In this document: in pieces, positions 15,802 to 23,865 of the stretch
Layout of the letters: each line of letters opens with the position of its first letter
How positions within the stretch are numbered: the stretch's first letter is position 1
Assembly (NCBI GenBank): GCA_963851295.1
Contig: CAWKOS010000010.1
Location: 1 to 64,000, forward strand
Source: JAOPZW01 sp963851295
GTDB lineage: Bacteria; Actinomycetota; Thermoleophilia; Solirubrobacterales; Solirubrobacteraceae
Length of the DNA: 64,000 nucleotides
Direction: 5' to 3'
Made by a program: the position numbers and the translations under genes
The notes under the pieces: model-generated
Told to the model about the DNA's origin: nothing
What the model saw: only the letters and a program-made list of their open reading frames with translations
Databases searched by the model: none

Positions 15802-16608
15802 ATGTCGTCACCACCTGCCCGCACCCACAGGACGGCCGCTTCGCCACGGGCGAGCGCCCCACCCGAGCCCGCGCCCAGCGGGGGCGGGCTCAACGTGAGC
15901 ACCCTCATCGCGGCCGCGATCGCGTCGGTGGTCGCCGCGACGCTGGTCTCGAGGTTCTGGCAGGCGGGCACGATCATGGCCACGGCGATGACGCCCGTGA
16001 TCGTCGCCCTGGTCAAAGAGGCCGTCGAGCGCCCGGCGCGCCGCGTGAGCTCGATCGCCACGCGCGCGGCCGCGCCGCCGGTGGCGCGAGCGTCGCGCCG
16101 CGTGGTGGCGCCGCCGCCCGAGGCCTACGCGCCGCCGCCGCCGGTCGTCGGGCCCGACGACGAGCTCTCCGAGATGCGCGTCTACCGCCGCGAGCGCACG
16201 ATGGGCGGACGGCGCTGGAAGCTCGCGGTCGCCACCGGGCTGCTGGCCTGCGTCATCGCCGTCGCGGCGATGACCCTGCCCGAGCTCGTGGCCGGGCGCT
16301 CGGTGGTCAGCGGCTCGCATCACACGACGATCTTCGGCGGCCATCGCTCGGCCTCCTCGACGAAGACGAAGTCCACCGACACCACCACGTCGAAGAGCGA
16401 CGAGCAGAAGTCGACGAGCACCGCCACCCAGCCGCAGGACACGACGACGCAGCCGGACACGACGACGACCGCGCCCGGCCAGACGACGCCGGCGCCCCAG
16501 AGCCAGACGCAGCCGCAGTCGACGGCGCCGCCGGCGACCACGCAGCCGCCGGCCCAGACCCAGCCGACGACGCCGCCCGCGCAGCAGCCGCCCGCGACGA
16601 CCCCGTGA
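15802..16608 (+). CDS. Membrane protein with Thr/Gln/Pro-rich tail
   Basis: The 268-residue protein has two hydrophobic segments: one near residues 33-65 (STLIAAAIASVVAATLVS, then MATAMTPVIVALVKEAVE) and one near residues 138-160 (KLAVATGLLACVIAVAAMTL). The last 90 residues are almost only Thr, Gln, Pro, Ser and Lys, a low-complexity tail that is probably extracytoplasmic. An Arg/Pro-rich cytoplasmic segment lies between. The start at 15802 is a choice among several in-frame codons. No family is recognised. Confidence 0.65.
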   Translation: MSSPPARTHRTAASPRASAPPEPAPSGGGLNVSTLIAAAIASVVAATLVSRFWQAGTIMATAMTPVIVALVKEAVERPARRVSSIATRAAAPPVARASRRVVAPPPEAYAPPPPVVGPDDELSEMRVYRRERTMGGRRWKLAVATGLLACVIAVAAMTLPELVAGRSVVSGSHHTTIFGGHRSASSTKTKSTDTTTSKSDEQKSTSTATQPQDTTTQPDTTTTAPGQTTPAPQSQTQPQSTAPPATTQPPAQTQPTTPPAQQPPATTP

Positions 16609-16610
16609 CC

Positions 16611-16660
16611 GCCGAACGTCGGTCATCCCCCGTCAGGACGGGGTAAAACCGACGTTCGGC
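16611..16660. terminator. Bidirectional terminator between convergent genes
   Basis: Outer arms 16611-16623 and 16648-16660 are perfect 13-bp complements, and an inner CCCCGTC/GACGGGG stem continues the hairpin. It sits between the stops of the membrane-protein gene and the beta-propeller gene, so it can serve both. Confidence 0.75.
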
Positions 16661-16664
16661 GCCG

Positions 16665-18269
16665 TCAGCCGCGGCGCGGGCGGCAGACCGTGCGCCCGTC
16701 GTGGCGCTTGACGCACACCAGCGGCCGCGGGACGCGACAGCGCGTGTGCCCGTGGCTCGTGAAGCAGACCCTGCGGTGCGCGCGGCGCAGGCGCGCGTTG
16801 CGGCGCAGGGCGGCCCGGCGTGCGGCCACGCGGCGGGCGACCTTGCGCTTGGCGCTGCGCTCGGCCTGCGCGCGCTTCCTGTCGGCCTTGCGCTTGGCGC
16901 GCGCGGCCGCGGCGCCGGCGCCCGCGGCGCGCGCGAGGCGGTCGCGGGAGCGCTCGTCGCGCCGGGCCTGCTCGGGGCTGGAGAGCATGAAGAGGCTCGA
17001 GTAGCCCAGGAAGTACAGGCGCTTGCCATCGGAGATGATGGGGTTGAAGGAGCCGCGGCCGGTCGCCCAGACGAGCTTGCCCGTCACCGCCCCGACGGCC
17101 CCCGACGAGCGCCGCGAGAGGTTCGAGTAGAAGACGAGGTCGCCGACGACGACCGGCGCTCCCGAGATCTTGCCGTGCGCGTTGTGGGTCCAGCGCACGC
17201 GCCCCGAGCGCGCGTCGAACGCGTACAGGCGCCCGTCGTAGGAGCCGATGTACACCGTCGGCCCGGCGCCCGGGACGCTCGCCACCGCGGGCGACGAGTA
17301 GACGTAGTTGCCCGTCTTGTGGCGCCAGGCGAGCTTGCCGTTGGACGCGCCGAACGAGTAGACGAAGCCGTCCAGCGAGCCGATGTACACGCGCCCGTAG
17401 GCCACCGCCGCCGTCGAGTAGAAGCGTCCGGCCTGCAGGCCGAAGGCGCTCCCGGCGCTCGAGGTCTCCCAGATCTGCGAGCCGTCGCGCTGGCGGATCG
17501 CGTGGACCTTGCCGCCGTAGTCGCCGAAGAACAGCCGCCCTTGGTCGAGGGCGAGCCCGCCCTTGACCGCGCCGTCGGCCTTGTAGCGCCAGCGCACGTC
17601 GCCGTCGCGGGCGCGCAGCGCGTAGACCGTGCCGTCCTCGGTGCCGAAGTACACGCGCCCGCTGGCCACGAGCGGCGAGGACTCCGCCCGCGACGGGAGC
17701 TTGCGCGACCAGCGCACGCGGCCGTTCTTGGTGTCCAGGGCGATCACGCGCCCGGCGTCGATGCCCTTGCCGCGCGAGAGCACGACGGCGTACACCGTGT
17801 TGCCGGCGCACGCGGGCGACGAGGCCGCCAGATAGCCGATCTTCGCCTTCCAGCGCACCTTCCCGGTCAGGCGGCTGATCTTGTAGAGCGCGCCGTTGTT
17901 CTTCTCCATGTAGAGCGAGCGCTTGCACAGCACGGGCGGGAACTCGATCAGCTCGCGCCCCGTGACCCGCCACTGCGCGACGAACGGGGGCCGCAGCGGC
18001 ACCTTCAGCGGCAGGTAGCGCGTGCGCGCCTTCGTGTAGCCGAACTGCGGCCAGGCGAAGCCGTCGTCCATCGGGTGCTCGGTCGCCTTCGGCTCGCGCT
18101 GAGTGCTCGAGGGGCTCGTGGCCTGCGTGTCGGTGAACTCCACGTCCGGGTTGGAGACGTCGCCGGGCTGCGACGTCAGGAGGATCGCGACCGCCGCCCC
18201 GGCGGCCACCACGCAGATCACGCCCCCGAGCGCCAGCCAGCGCCATCTGCGGCGCAGGCGCGGGAACAT
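16665..18269 (-). CDS. Membrane-anchored PQQ-type beta-propeller protein
   Basis: The 534-residue protein begins with a basic cytoplasmic tail and one membrane helix (WLALGGVICVVAAGAAVAILL, about residues 11-31). The bulk outside the membrane has at least seven PQQ-like blades, each with a core such as GKVRWKAKIG, GRVRWSRKLP, GDVRWRYKAD and GKLAWRHKTG, and the strand VYFGTEDGTVYAL. Such repeats bind PQQ in dehydrogenases or act as scaffolds (BamB). The calcium and PQQ ligands of quinoprotein dehydrogenases are not apparent, so a structural role is more likely. The last 100 residues are Arg/Ala-rich, probably wall-binding, and end with two Cys pairs. Confidence 0.82.
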   Translation of the reverse strand: MFPRLRRRWRWLALGGVICVVAAGAAVAILLTSQPGDVSNPDVEFTDTQATSPSSTQREPKATEHPMDDGFAWPQFGYTKARTRYLPLKVPLRPPFVAQWRVTGRELIEFPPVLCKRSLYMEKNNGALYKISRLTGKVRWKAKIGYLAASSPACAGNTVYAVVLSRGKGIDAGRVIALDTKNGRVRWSRKLPSRAESSPLVASGRVYFGTEDGTVYALRARDGDVRWRYKADGAVKGGLALDQGRLFFGDYGGKVHAIRQRDGSQIWETSSAGSAFGLQAGRFYSTAAVAYGRVYIGSLDGFVYSFGASNGKLAWRHKTGNYVYSSPAVASVPGAGPTVYIGSYDGRLYAFDARSGRVRWTHNAHGKISGAPVVVGDLVFYSNLSRRSSGAVGAVTGKLVWATGRGSFNPIISDGKRLYFLGYSSLFMLSSPEQARRDERSRDRLARAAGAGAAAARAKRKADRKRAQAERSAKRKVARRVAARRAALRRNARLRRAHRRVCFTSHGHTRCRVPRPLVCVKRHDGRTVCRPRRG

Positions 18270-18275
18270 GCCCCG

Positions 18276-18281
18276 AGGGTA
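18276..18281 (-). promoter_or_regulatory. -10 hexamer of beta-propeller gene (leaderless)
   Basis: Minus-strand TACCCT ends 6 nt before the ATG at 18269, with no Shine-Dalgarno. The divergent cca start is 31 bp away. Confidence 0.42.
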
Positions 18282-18299
18282 GCGTGGTTGGATTGCGCG

Positions 18300-19460
18300 A
18301 TGCGCAGCCCACGGGAGGCTCTCGACGCGCTGCGCGCCGACCCCTGCGGCGCGCGGCTGCTGAGCGCCTTCGCGCCAGGCGACGGCGTCCACCTCGTGGG
18401 CGGGGCCGTCCGCGACCTGCTCCTCGGGCGCCAATGGCGCGAGCTGGACCTCGTGGTCGAGGGCGACGTGGCCGCCGCCGCGGCGCGCCTGGGCCAGGTC
18501 GCCAACGCCTACGAGCGCTTCGGGACGGCGGTCGTCCGCGATGGCCGCTGCGAGTACGACCTCGCCCTCGCGCGCTCGGAGACCTACGCGCGCCCGGGCG
18601 CGCTGCCCGACGTCCGCCCGGCCGCGACGCTCGCCGAGGACCTCGGGCGCCGCGACGTGACCGTCAACGCCATCGCCCTGGGCTTCGGCGGCACCGTCAT
18701 CGCGGTCGAGGGCGCCGAGCGCGACCTCCGCGACGGCGTCCTGCGCGTCCTGCACGACGCCTCCTTCGTCGACGACCCGACGCGGGTCTGGCGCGTCGCG
18801 CGCTACGCCGCGCGCCTCGGGTTCGAGGTCGAGCCCCACACGCGCGCGCTCGCCGCGGCCGCCGACCCGGCCACGGTCAGCGGCGACCGGCTCGGCGCCG
18901 AGCTGCGCCTGGCGCTGCGCGAGAGCGACCCAACCGCGGCCCTGCGCGCCGTGGCCGGCCTCAACCCGGCCTACCTGCCCGAGCGCTTTGACCCCGACCC
19001 GCCCGCGCTGGGCGCCGCGCTCGCGCTGCTGCCCGAGGGCGGCCGCCGCGACCTGCTCACGCTGGCCGCGTGCGTGGCCGGGATGGACGCCCGCGCCCTG
19101 CTGCGATGGCTCGACGAGATGGGCTTCACGGCCTCCGAGCGCGACCTCGTCGCGGCCGCCTCGCGCTTCTCCACCGGCGCCCCCCTGCGCGCCGCGCGGA
19201 CCAACGCGCAGATCGCCCGCGCGGCCCGCGGCGCCCCCGTCGAGGCCGTCGCCCTGGCCGGTGGCGACAACGCGCGCCGCTGGCTGGACGAGCTGCGCCA
19301 CGTGCGCCTGGAGATCGACGGCGACGACCTGCTCGCCGCCGGGATCCCGCAGGGCCCCGAGATCGGCGCGCGGCTGCAGCGCGCGCTGGACCGCAAGCTC
19401 GACGGCGAGATCGCCGGCCGCGAGGCGGAGCTGGAAACGGCGTTAGGCTCGACCGAGTGA
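18300..19460 (+). CDS. cca: CCA tRNA nucleotidyltransferase family protein
   Basis: The 386-residue protein is a class II nucleotidyltransferase, which adds or repairs the CCA end of tRNA. The head domain has LVGGAVRDLLLG near residue 33 and WRELDLVVEGD, in which the metal-binding pair reads Glu-x-Asp, a permitted variant of Asp-x-Asp. EDLGRRDVTVNAIAL and FVDDPTRVWRVARYAARLGF form the neck region that reads the incoming base. The C-terminal part is less conserved and ends without an HD domain. The stop overlaps the next start by 4 nt. Confidence 0.87.
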   Translation: MRSPREALDALRADPCGARLLSAFAPGDGVHLVGGAVRDLLLGRQWRELDLVVEGDVAAAAARLGQVANAYERFGTAVVRDGRCEYDLALARSETYARPGALPDVRPAATLAEDLGRRDVTVNAIALGFGGTVIAVEGAERDLRDGVLRVLHDASFVDDPTRVWRVARYAARLGFEVEPHTRALAAAADPATVSGDRLGAELRLALRESDPTAALRAVAGLNPAYLPERFDPDPPALGAALALLPEGGRRDLLTLAACVAGMDARALLRWLDEMGFTASERDLVAAASRFSTGAPLRAARTNAQIARAARGAPVEAVALAGGDNARRWLDELRHVRLEIDGDDLLAAGIPQGPEIGARLQRALDRKLDGEIAGREAELETALGSTE

Positions 19461-20452
19461 ACCCCAACGTCCTGCAGTGGAACGGCGGCCCGGGCCACTA
19501 CGAGGTCTACTACCTCTCGGCCACCGATCCCGCGAGCGGCCTCGGGCTGTGGATCCGCTACACGATGCGCTCGCCGCTCGAGGGCACCGGGGAGTGCTCG
19601 CTGTGGTTCATGGCCATGGACCGCGACGGGTCGCGCTTCGCGCGCAAGGCGACGTACCCGATCGAGGAGCTCGTGGCCGAGCCCGAGCCCTTCCGGCTGA
19701 CGCTCGCGGGCGCCGACCTCTCCGACCGCGGGATGGCGGGCGCGTTCGCGGACGTGTCGTGGGAGCTCTCGTGGGAGCCGTCGCTGCCGGCGGCCGAGCA
19801 CGTCCATCCGCTCCTGCGCCGCGCCGGGATCGCCAAGACGCTGCTCGTGCTCCCGCATCCCGACCTCGCCGTCTCGGGCACCGTGCGCTTTGGCGAGCAC
19901 GCCTTCGAGCTCGGCGGCGCCCGCGGCGGCCAGGCGCACCTCTGGGGCTCCAAGCACGCCGCCCGCTGGACGTGGACGCACGCCAACGACCTGCGCGGCC
20001 TCGACGGCGAGCCGCGCCCTGAGGCCTACGTCGACGGGGTCAGCGTCTACGTCCCGCGCCTCGGGCGCGAGCTCGGGCCCAGCACGCCGGTCGTCGGGCG
20101 CTTCGGCGGCGAGGACTTTCGCGCCACGAGCCCCGCCGCAGTCGTCCGCAGCGCCAGCAGCTTCGGGCTGACCACCTGGCGCTTCGAGGCGCGCGACGGC
20201 AAGCGCAAGCTCGTGGGGGAGGTCGATGCGCCGCGCGACACGCTCGTGGGCGTCACCTACCACGACCCCGATGGGGATCTGGCCTACTGCTACAACAGCG
20301 AGGTGGCCTCGATGCGCCTCTTCGTGTGGGATCGGGTCGCGCGCGGGCGCTTCGGGTGGACCCTGCGCGACACCCTCGTGGCCGACGGCACCGCCCACTT
20401 CGAGTACGCCCAGCGCACGCCCGTCGACGGCGTGGAGCTGCTCGTCCCGTGA
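19457..20452 (+). CDS. Conserved hypothetical protein, lipocalin/AttH-like
   Basis: The 331-residue cytoplasmic protein is beta-rich with many Trp residues and no signal peptide. Segments such as GHYEVYYLSATDPASGLGLW near the N-terminus, AHLWGSKHAARWTWTHAND near residue 155 and the C-terminal YCYNSEVASMRLFVWDR suggest a double lipocalin-like barrel of the AttH/CrtC or tocopherol-cyclase kind. That assignment rests on general look only. It is coupled to cca upstream and pgeF downstream by 4-nt overlaps. Confidence 0.7.
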   Translation: MNPNVLQWNGGPGHYEVYYLSATDPASGLGLWIRYTMRSPLEGTGECSLWFMAMDRDGSRFARKATYPIEELVAEPEPFRLTLAGADLSDRGMAGAFADVSWELSWEPSLPAAEHVHPLLRRAGIAKTLLVLPHPDLAVSGTVRFGEHAFELGGARGGQAHLWGSKHAARWTWTHANDLRGLDGEPRPEAYVDGVSVYVPRLGRELGPSTPVVGRFGGEDFRATSPAAVVRSASSFGLTTWRFEARDGKRKLVGEVDAPRDTLVGVTYHDPDGDLAYCYNSEVASMRLFVWDRVARGRFGWTLRDTLVADGTAHFEYAQRTPVDGVELLVP

Positions 20453-21126
20453 GCTTCCGCGCGGCCGGGGAGCACCTGGCGATCGACCTGCCGGGCGCGA
20501 CGGCGCTGTTCACGACGCGCCGCGGCGGCGTCTCGGAGGGCGACTACTCATCGCTGAACCTCGGGCTGTGGACCGACGACGACCCCGCGCGCGTGGAGGC
20601 CAACCACGAGCGCGTACGCGCGCAGGCGGGCGCGCAGCGTCTGGCCCACGGCCATCAGGTCCACGGGACGGCGGTCGCCGTCGACGCGCCCGGCGTGGTG
20701 GACGCCGACGGCCAGGTCGTCACCGGCCGGGGCGTGGCGGCGATCGTCTTCGCCGCCGACTGCCTGCCGGTCGCGCTCGCCGGGCCGCAGGCGGCCGGGG
20801 TGGTGCACGCGGGCTGGCGCGGCCTGGCCGGCGGCGTGCTCGAGGCCGGGGTGGCCGCGCTCGGCGCGGGGCCGGTCGCCGCCGCGATCGGCCCGGGGAT
20901 CGGGCCCTGCTGCTATGAGGTCGGCGACGACGTGCGCGCCGTCTTCGCCACGAGCGCGCCCACGCTCGACCTCAAGGCGATCGCGCGCGAGCGCCTGCGC
21001 GCCGCGGGCGTGGGCGACGTCCACGACTGCGGCCTGTGCACCGCGTGCGATCCCGAGCGCTTCTTCTCCCACCGCCGCGACCGCGGCGTCACCGGCCGCC
21101 AGGCGGGGCTCGCGTGGCGGAGCTGA
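20449..21126 (+). CDS. pgeF: Polyphenol oxidase/purine nucleoside phosphorylase (laccase-domain) protein
   Basis: The 225-residue protein is of the YfiH/PgeF family, which links to peptidoglycan editing and to adenosine/inosine phosphorolysis. The zinc-site signatures are intact: HGHQVHGTAV (residue 66 region), FAADCLPVAL with its Cys, and VVHAGWRGLAGGVL with its His, plus IGPGIGPCCYEVG. pgeF commonly lies between ftsZ and yggS-sepF. Here it keeps yggS and sepF but ftsZ is not upstream. The GTG start overlaps the previous stop. Confidence 0.9.
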   Translation: MSFRAAGEHLAIDLPGATALFTTRRGGVSEGDYSSLNLGLWTDDDPARVEANHERVRAQAGAQRLAHGHQVHGTAVAVDAPGVVDADGQVVTGRGVAAIVFAADCLPVALAGPQAAGVVHAGWRGLAGGVLEAGVAALGAGPVAAAIGPGIGPCCYEVGDDVRAVFATSAPTLDLKAIARERLRAAGVGDVHDCGLCTACDPERFFSHRRDRGVTGRQAGLAWRS

Positions 21127-21755
21127 TCCGGGGCCTGCAGGCCTCGCGGGTGGCGGACAACCTCGCGCGCGTGCGCGACGAGCTGGGGCGCGACGACGTC
21201 GAGGTCCTCGCGGCGGTCAAGTACGTCGCGCTCGAGGAGCTCGGCGTGCTCGCCGAGGCCGGGGTCACCACGGTCGGCGAGAACCGCGCGCAGGAGCTCG
21301 AGGCCAAGGTGGCCGCCTGGGACGGGCGGGCCGACTTCACGTGGGACTTCATCGGCCAGCTGCAGAGCCGCAAGGTCAGGCAGGTGCTGCCGCTCGTGCG
21401 CTGGATCCACTCGGTGGCCAGCGACTCGGCGCTCAAGGAGCTGGGCAAGCACGGCACGCCGCAGACCGAGGTGCTGGTCGAGGTCAACGTCGCGCGCGAG
21501 GAGGGCAAGTCGGGCGTCCTGCCCGAGGACCTCGACGGCTTCCTCGAGCGCTGTCCGGTCGCGGTCGTGGGGCTGATGACCATGCCGCCGTTCACCGAGC
21601 GCCCGGAGGACAGCCGGCGCTGGTTCGCTGCGCTGGCGCAGCTCGCCGCCGAGCGCGGCCTGCGCGAGCTGTCGATGGGCACCAGCCAGGACTACGCCGT
21701 CGCCGCCCAGGAGGGCGCGACCATCGTGCGAGTTGGCACGATCTTGTATAGGTAA
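21114..21755 (+). CDS. PLP homeostasis protein, YggS family
   Basis: The 213-residue protein is the single-domain PLP-binding homologue of alanine racemase that controls free PLP in the cell. The lysine that carries PLP lies in VLAAVKYVALEEL near residue 31. GENRAQELEAKV, WDFIGQLQSRKV and the C-terminal LSMGTSQDYAVAAQEGATIVRVGT are all conserved. GTG 21114 overlaps pgeF by 13 nt, and sepF follows, as in many Gram-positive division clusters. Confidence 0.92.
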   Translation: MAELIRGLQASRVADNLARVRDELGRDDVEVLAAVKYVALEELGVLAEAGVTTVGENRAQELEAKVAAWDGRADFTWDFIGQLQSRKVRQVLPLVRWIHSVASDSALKELGKHGTPQTEVLVEVNVAREEGKSGVLPEDLDGFLERCPVAVVGLMTMPPFTERPEDSRRWFAALAQLAAERGLRELSMGTSQDYAVAAQEGATIVRVGTILYR

Positions 21756-21799
21756 GTTGCAGGAGAATCGCCAAGGAGGGCTAACCTTCCGCTCTAGGT

Positions 21800-22336
21800 A
21801 TGGCGTTTCGCGATTCCTGGCACCGCGCGCTCGTCTACTTCGGCCTCGCCGAGGAACGCGACCCCTACGTCGACGACGACGAGCCCTACGAGCCCGAGGC
21901 CGAGCTCGAGGACCGCTATCGCGAGCGCCCGAACGTCCGCCGGCTCGGCGCCCGCCGCCGCCGCGACGACTTCGACGACATCTTCGCCGACGACGACGTC
22001 CCGTCGCGGCCGACCACGCAGCTGCGCTCCGTGCGCGGCGGCAACGGCAAGGGGGGCGACGTGCGCGTCCACCTCGTGATCCCCAAGAGCTTCAACGACG
22101 CCCAGCAGATCGCGGACAAGTTCAAGGACTCGATCCCGGTGGTCCTGAACCTCCAGGGCATCGAGTCCGACCTCTCCAAGCGCCTCATCGACTTCGCCAG
22201 CGGGCTGACCTACGCCCTCGACGGCGGCATGCAGCGGATCGCCGACAAGGTGTTCATGCTCACGCCGCGCAACGTCGAGATCTCGGCGGAGGAGCGCGCG
22301 GAGCTCATCGAGAAGGGCTTCTTCAACCAGTCCTAG
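21800..22336 (+). CDS. sepF: Cell division protein SepF
   Basis: SepF bundles FtsZ filaments and anchors them to the membrane, doing the work of FtsA/ZipA in actinobacteria. The 178-residue protein has an N-terminal amphipathic helix (AFRDSWHRALVYFGLAE), an acidic and Arg-rich linker (about residues 20-75), and the C-terminal domain with VHLVIPKSFNDAQQIADKFK, GIESDLSKRLIDFASGLTYALDG and a final loop KVFMLTPRNVEIS. AAGGAGGG lies about 20 nt before the ATG, further than usual. Confidence 0.95.
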   Translation: MAFRDSWHRALVYFGLAEERDPYVDDDEPYEPEAELEDRYRERPNVRRLGARRRRDDFDDIFADDDVPSRPTTQLRSVRGGNGKGGDVRVHLVIPKSFNDAQQIADKFKDSIPVVLNLQGIESDLSKRLIDFASGLTYALDGGMQRIADKVFMLTPRNVEISAEERAELIEKGFFNQS

Positions 22337-22355
22337 TGGACGCGCGGGGCGGCTA

Positions 22356-23105
22356 GTGCAGGTCGGCCTCATCGGCGCCGGGAACATGGCCCGAGGGCTC
22401 GCGCTCGGCTGGGGCCGGCCGGTCCTCGTCACCGACGTGGTGCCCGATCGTGCCCGCGCGCTCGCCGACGCCGTGGGCGGGGAGGCGCTCGCCACCAACG
22501 CCGAGGTCGCCGAGCGCGCCGACCTGGTGATCCTCTGCCACAAGCCGCCCCAGCTGGCCGACGTCGCCGCCGAGGTCGCGCCGCGCGCGAGGGCCGTCGC
22601 CTCGATCCTCGCCGCCACGCCGCTGGCCGACGTCAAGGCCGCCTACCCCGGGCGCCCGGTCTACCGGCTGCTGCCCTCGACGCCGGTCGAGGTCCGCCAG
22701 GGCGCGGTGATCCTCGCCGCCGACGCGGAGCAGGACGCCGAGACCGACGCCGCCGTGCGGGCGCTGCTCGAGGAGCTCGGGACGCTGGTCGTGCTCGACG
22801 ACCGCCTCATCGACGTGGCGATGGGCCTGATGTCCAACGCCCCGGCCTACTACGCGCTCGTCGTCGAGGCCCAGGTCGACGCCGGCGTGCGCCACGGGCT
22901 GACGCCCGACCAGGCCTCGCGCCTCGTCGTGCAGACGATGGCCGGGACCGCCGAGCTGCTGCGCCGTCAGGGCTACGACACGCTGGCGGCGCGCCGGGCG
23001 GTGACCTCGCCGGGCGGGTCGACCGCCCGGGGACTCGACGCGCTGGAGCGCGGCGGGGTGCGAGCGGCCTTCTCGGCCGCGCTTGATGCGATCCTCAAGC
23101 CATGA
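22356..23105 (+). CDS. proC: Pyrroline-5-carboxylate reductase
   Basis: ProC reduces pyrroline-5-carboxylate to proline with NAD(P)H. The 249-residue protein starts with the dinucleotide fold GLIGAGNMARGLALGW. The C-terminal dimer domain has LMSNAPAYYALVVEA and VVQTMAGTAELL, then the signature VTSPGGSTARGLDALE. A position next to sepF is common in Gram-positive genomes. The GTG start is close to the sepF stop and the gene overlaps yggT by 4 nt. Confidence 0.93.
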   Translation: MQVGLIGAGNMARGLALGWGRPVLVTDVVPDRARALADAVGGEALATNAEVAERADLVILCHKPPQLADVAAEVAPRARAVASILAATPLADVKAAYPGRPVYRLLPSTPVEVRQGAVILAADAEQDAETDAAVRALLEELGTLVVLDDRLIDVAMGLMSNAPAYYALVVEAQVDAGVRHGLTPDQASRLVVQTMAGTAELLRRQGYDTLAARRAVTSPGGSTARGLDALERGGVRAAFSAALDAILKP

Positions 23106-23407
23106 TCGCCGTCCTGGCCACCGCCCGCGAGCAGATCGCCAGCTACGTGCTCGCGCTGGTCCAGGTCTACACGATCCTGATCATCGCCTACATCCTGAGC
23201 TCGCTCTTCTTCGCCTTCGGTGGCCGCGTGCCCTACTCGCGGTGGTCCAGCGCGCTGCTGGGCTTCCTGCGCGACGTGTGCGAGCCCTACCTGTCGATCT
23301 TCCGACGCTTCATCCCCGCGATCGGGCCGCTCGACCTCAGCCCCGTGGTCGGCATCGTGCTGCTGCAGATCGTCGGGAAGGTCGTGCACGACCTCATCGC
23401 CGGTTGA
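23102..23407 (+). CDS. YggT family membrane protein
   Basis: The 101-residue protein has two membrane segments (about residues 14-36 and 80-98) joined by a conserved loop, SALLGFLRDVCEPYLSIFRRFIP. The loop contains the P-Y/F-L-x-x-F-R-R-x-x-P signature of YggT. Members are linked to division or osmotic adaptation by neighbourhood, with no proven activity. It overlaps proC by 4 nt and lspA by 1 nt. Confidence 0.9.
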   Translation: MIAVLATAREQIASYVLALVQVYTILIIAYILSSLFFAFGGRVPYSRWSSALLGFLRDVCEPYLSIFRRFIPAIGPLDLSPVVGIVLLQIVGKVVHDLIAG

Positions 23408-23865
23408 TGGCGCCATGGCTGCGTGCCGCCGCGGTGACGGCGGCGGTCATCGTCGTCGACCAGGCGACCAAGGCGTGGGTGCGCTCGAGCGTCGCCATCG
23501 GCGACCGCGACGGCGTCTTCCCGGGCGTCGAGATCGTCCACGTCCGCAACGAGGGCGTCGCCTTCAGCCGCTTCTCGGGCGGCGGGACCGTCGTGAGCGT
23601 GATCGTGGCCGTGGCGCTCGTGGCGCTGCTGGCCTACTTCGTGACCCACATGAGCAAGCCGCTCGTGTGGCTGCCGACGGGGCTGCTCCTGGGCGGAGCG
23701 CTCGGTAACGTCATCGACCGCGTCCGCGACGGCGGGGTCACCGACTTCATCAAGCTCCCGGGCTGGCCGGCCTTCAACGTCGCCGACATCTCGATCACGG
23801 TCGGCGTGCTCGTCCTGCTCTACGTTACGGAGCGCCCGCGCGATGCGGCTGCACGCGACGCCTGA
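23407..23865 (+). CDS. lspA: Lipoprotein signal peptidase
   Basis: LspA cleaves the signal peptide of prolipoproteins in the membrane. The 152-residue protein has four hydrophobic segments and both catalytic aspartates, in GGALGNVIDRVRDGGVTDFI (near residue 100) and AFNVADISI (near residue 125). VRNEGVAFS is the conserved N-x-G-x-A-F motif. ATG 23407 overlaps the yggT stop; the frame stays open upstream but is the shadow of that gene. Confidence 0.94.
   Translation: MAPWLRAAAVTAAVIVVDQATKAWVRSSVAIGDRDGVFPGVEIVHVRNEGVAFSRFSGGGTVVSVIVAVALVALLAYFVTHMSKPLVWLPTGLLLGGALGNVIDRVRDGGVTDFIKLPGWPAFNVADISITVGVLVLLYVTERPRDAAARDA

Noticed and set aside
18414..18446. Glu-x-Asp in the CCA enzyme as an inactivating change
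   Set aside because: The superfamily tolerates Glu or Asp at the first position, and all other motifs are intact.
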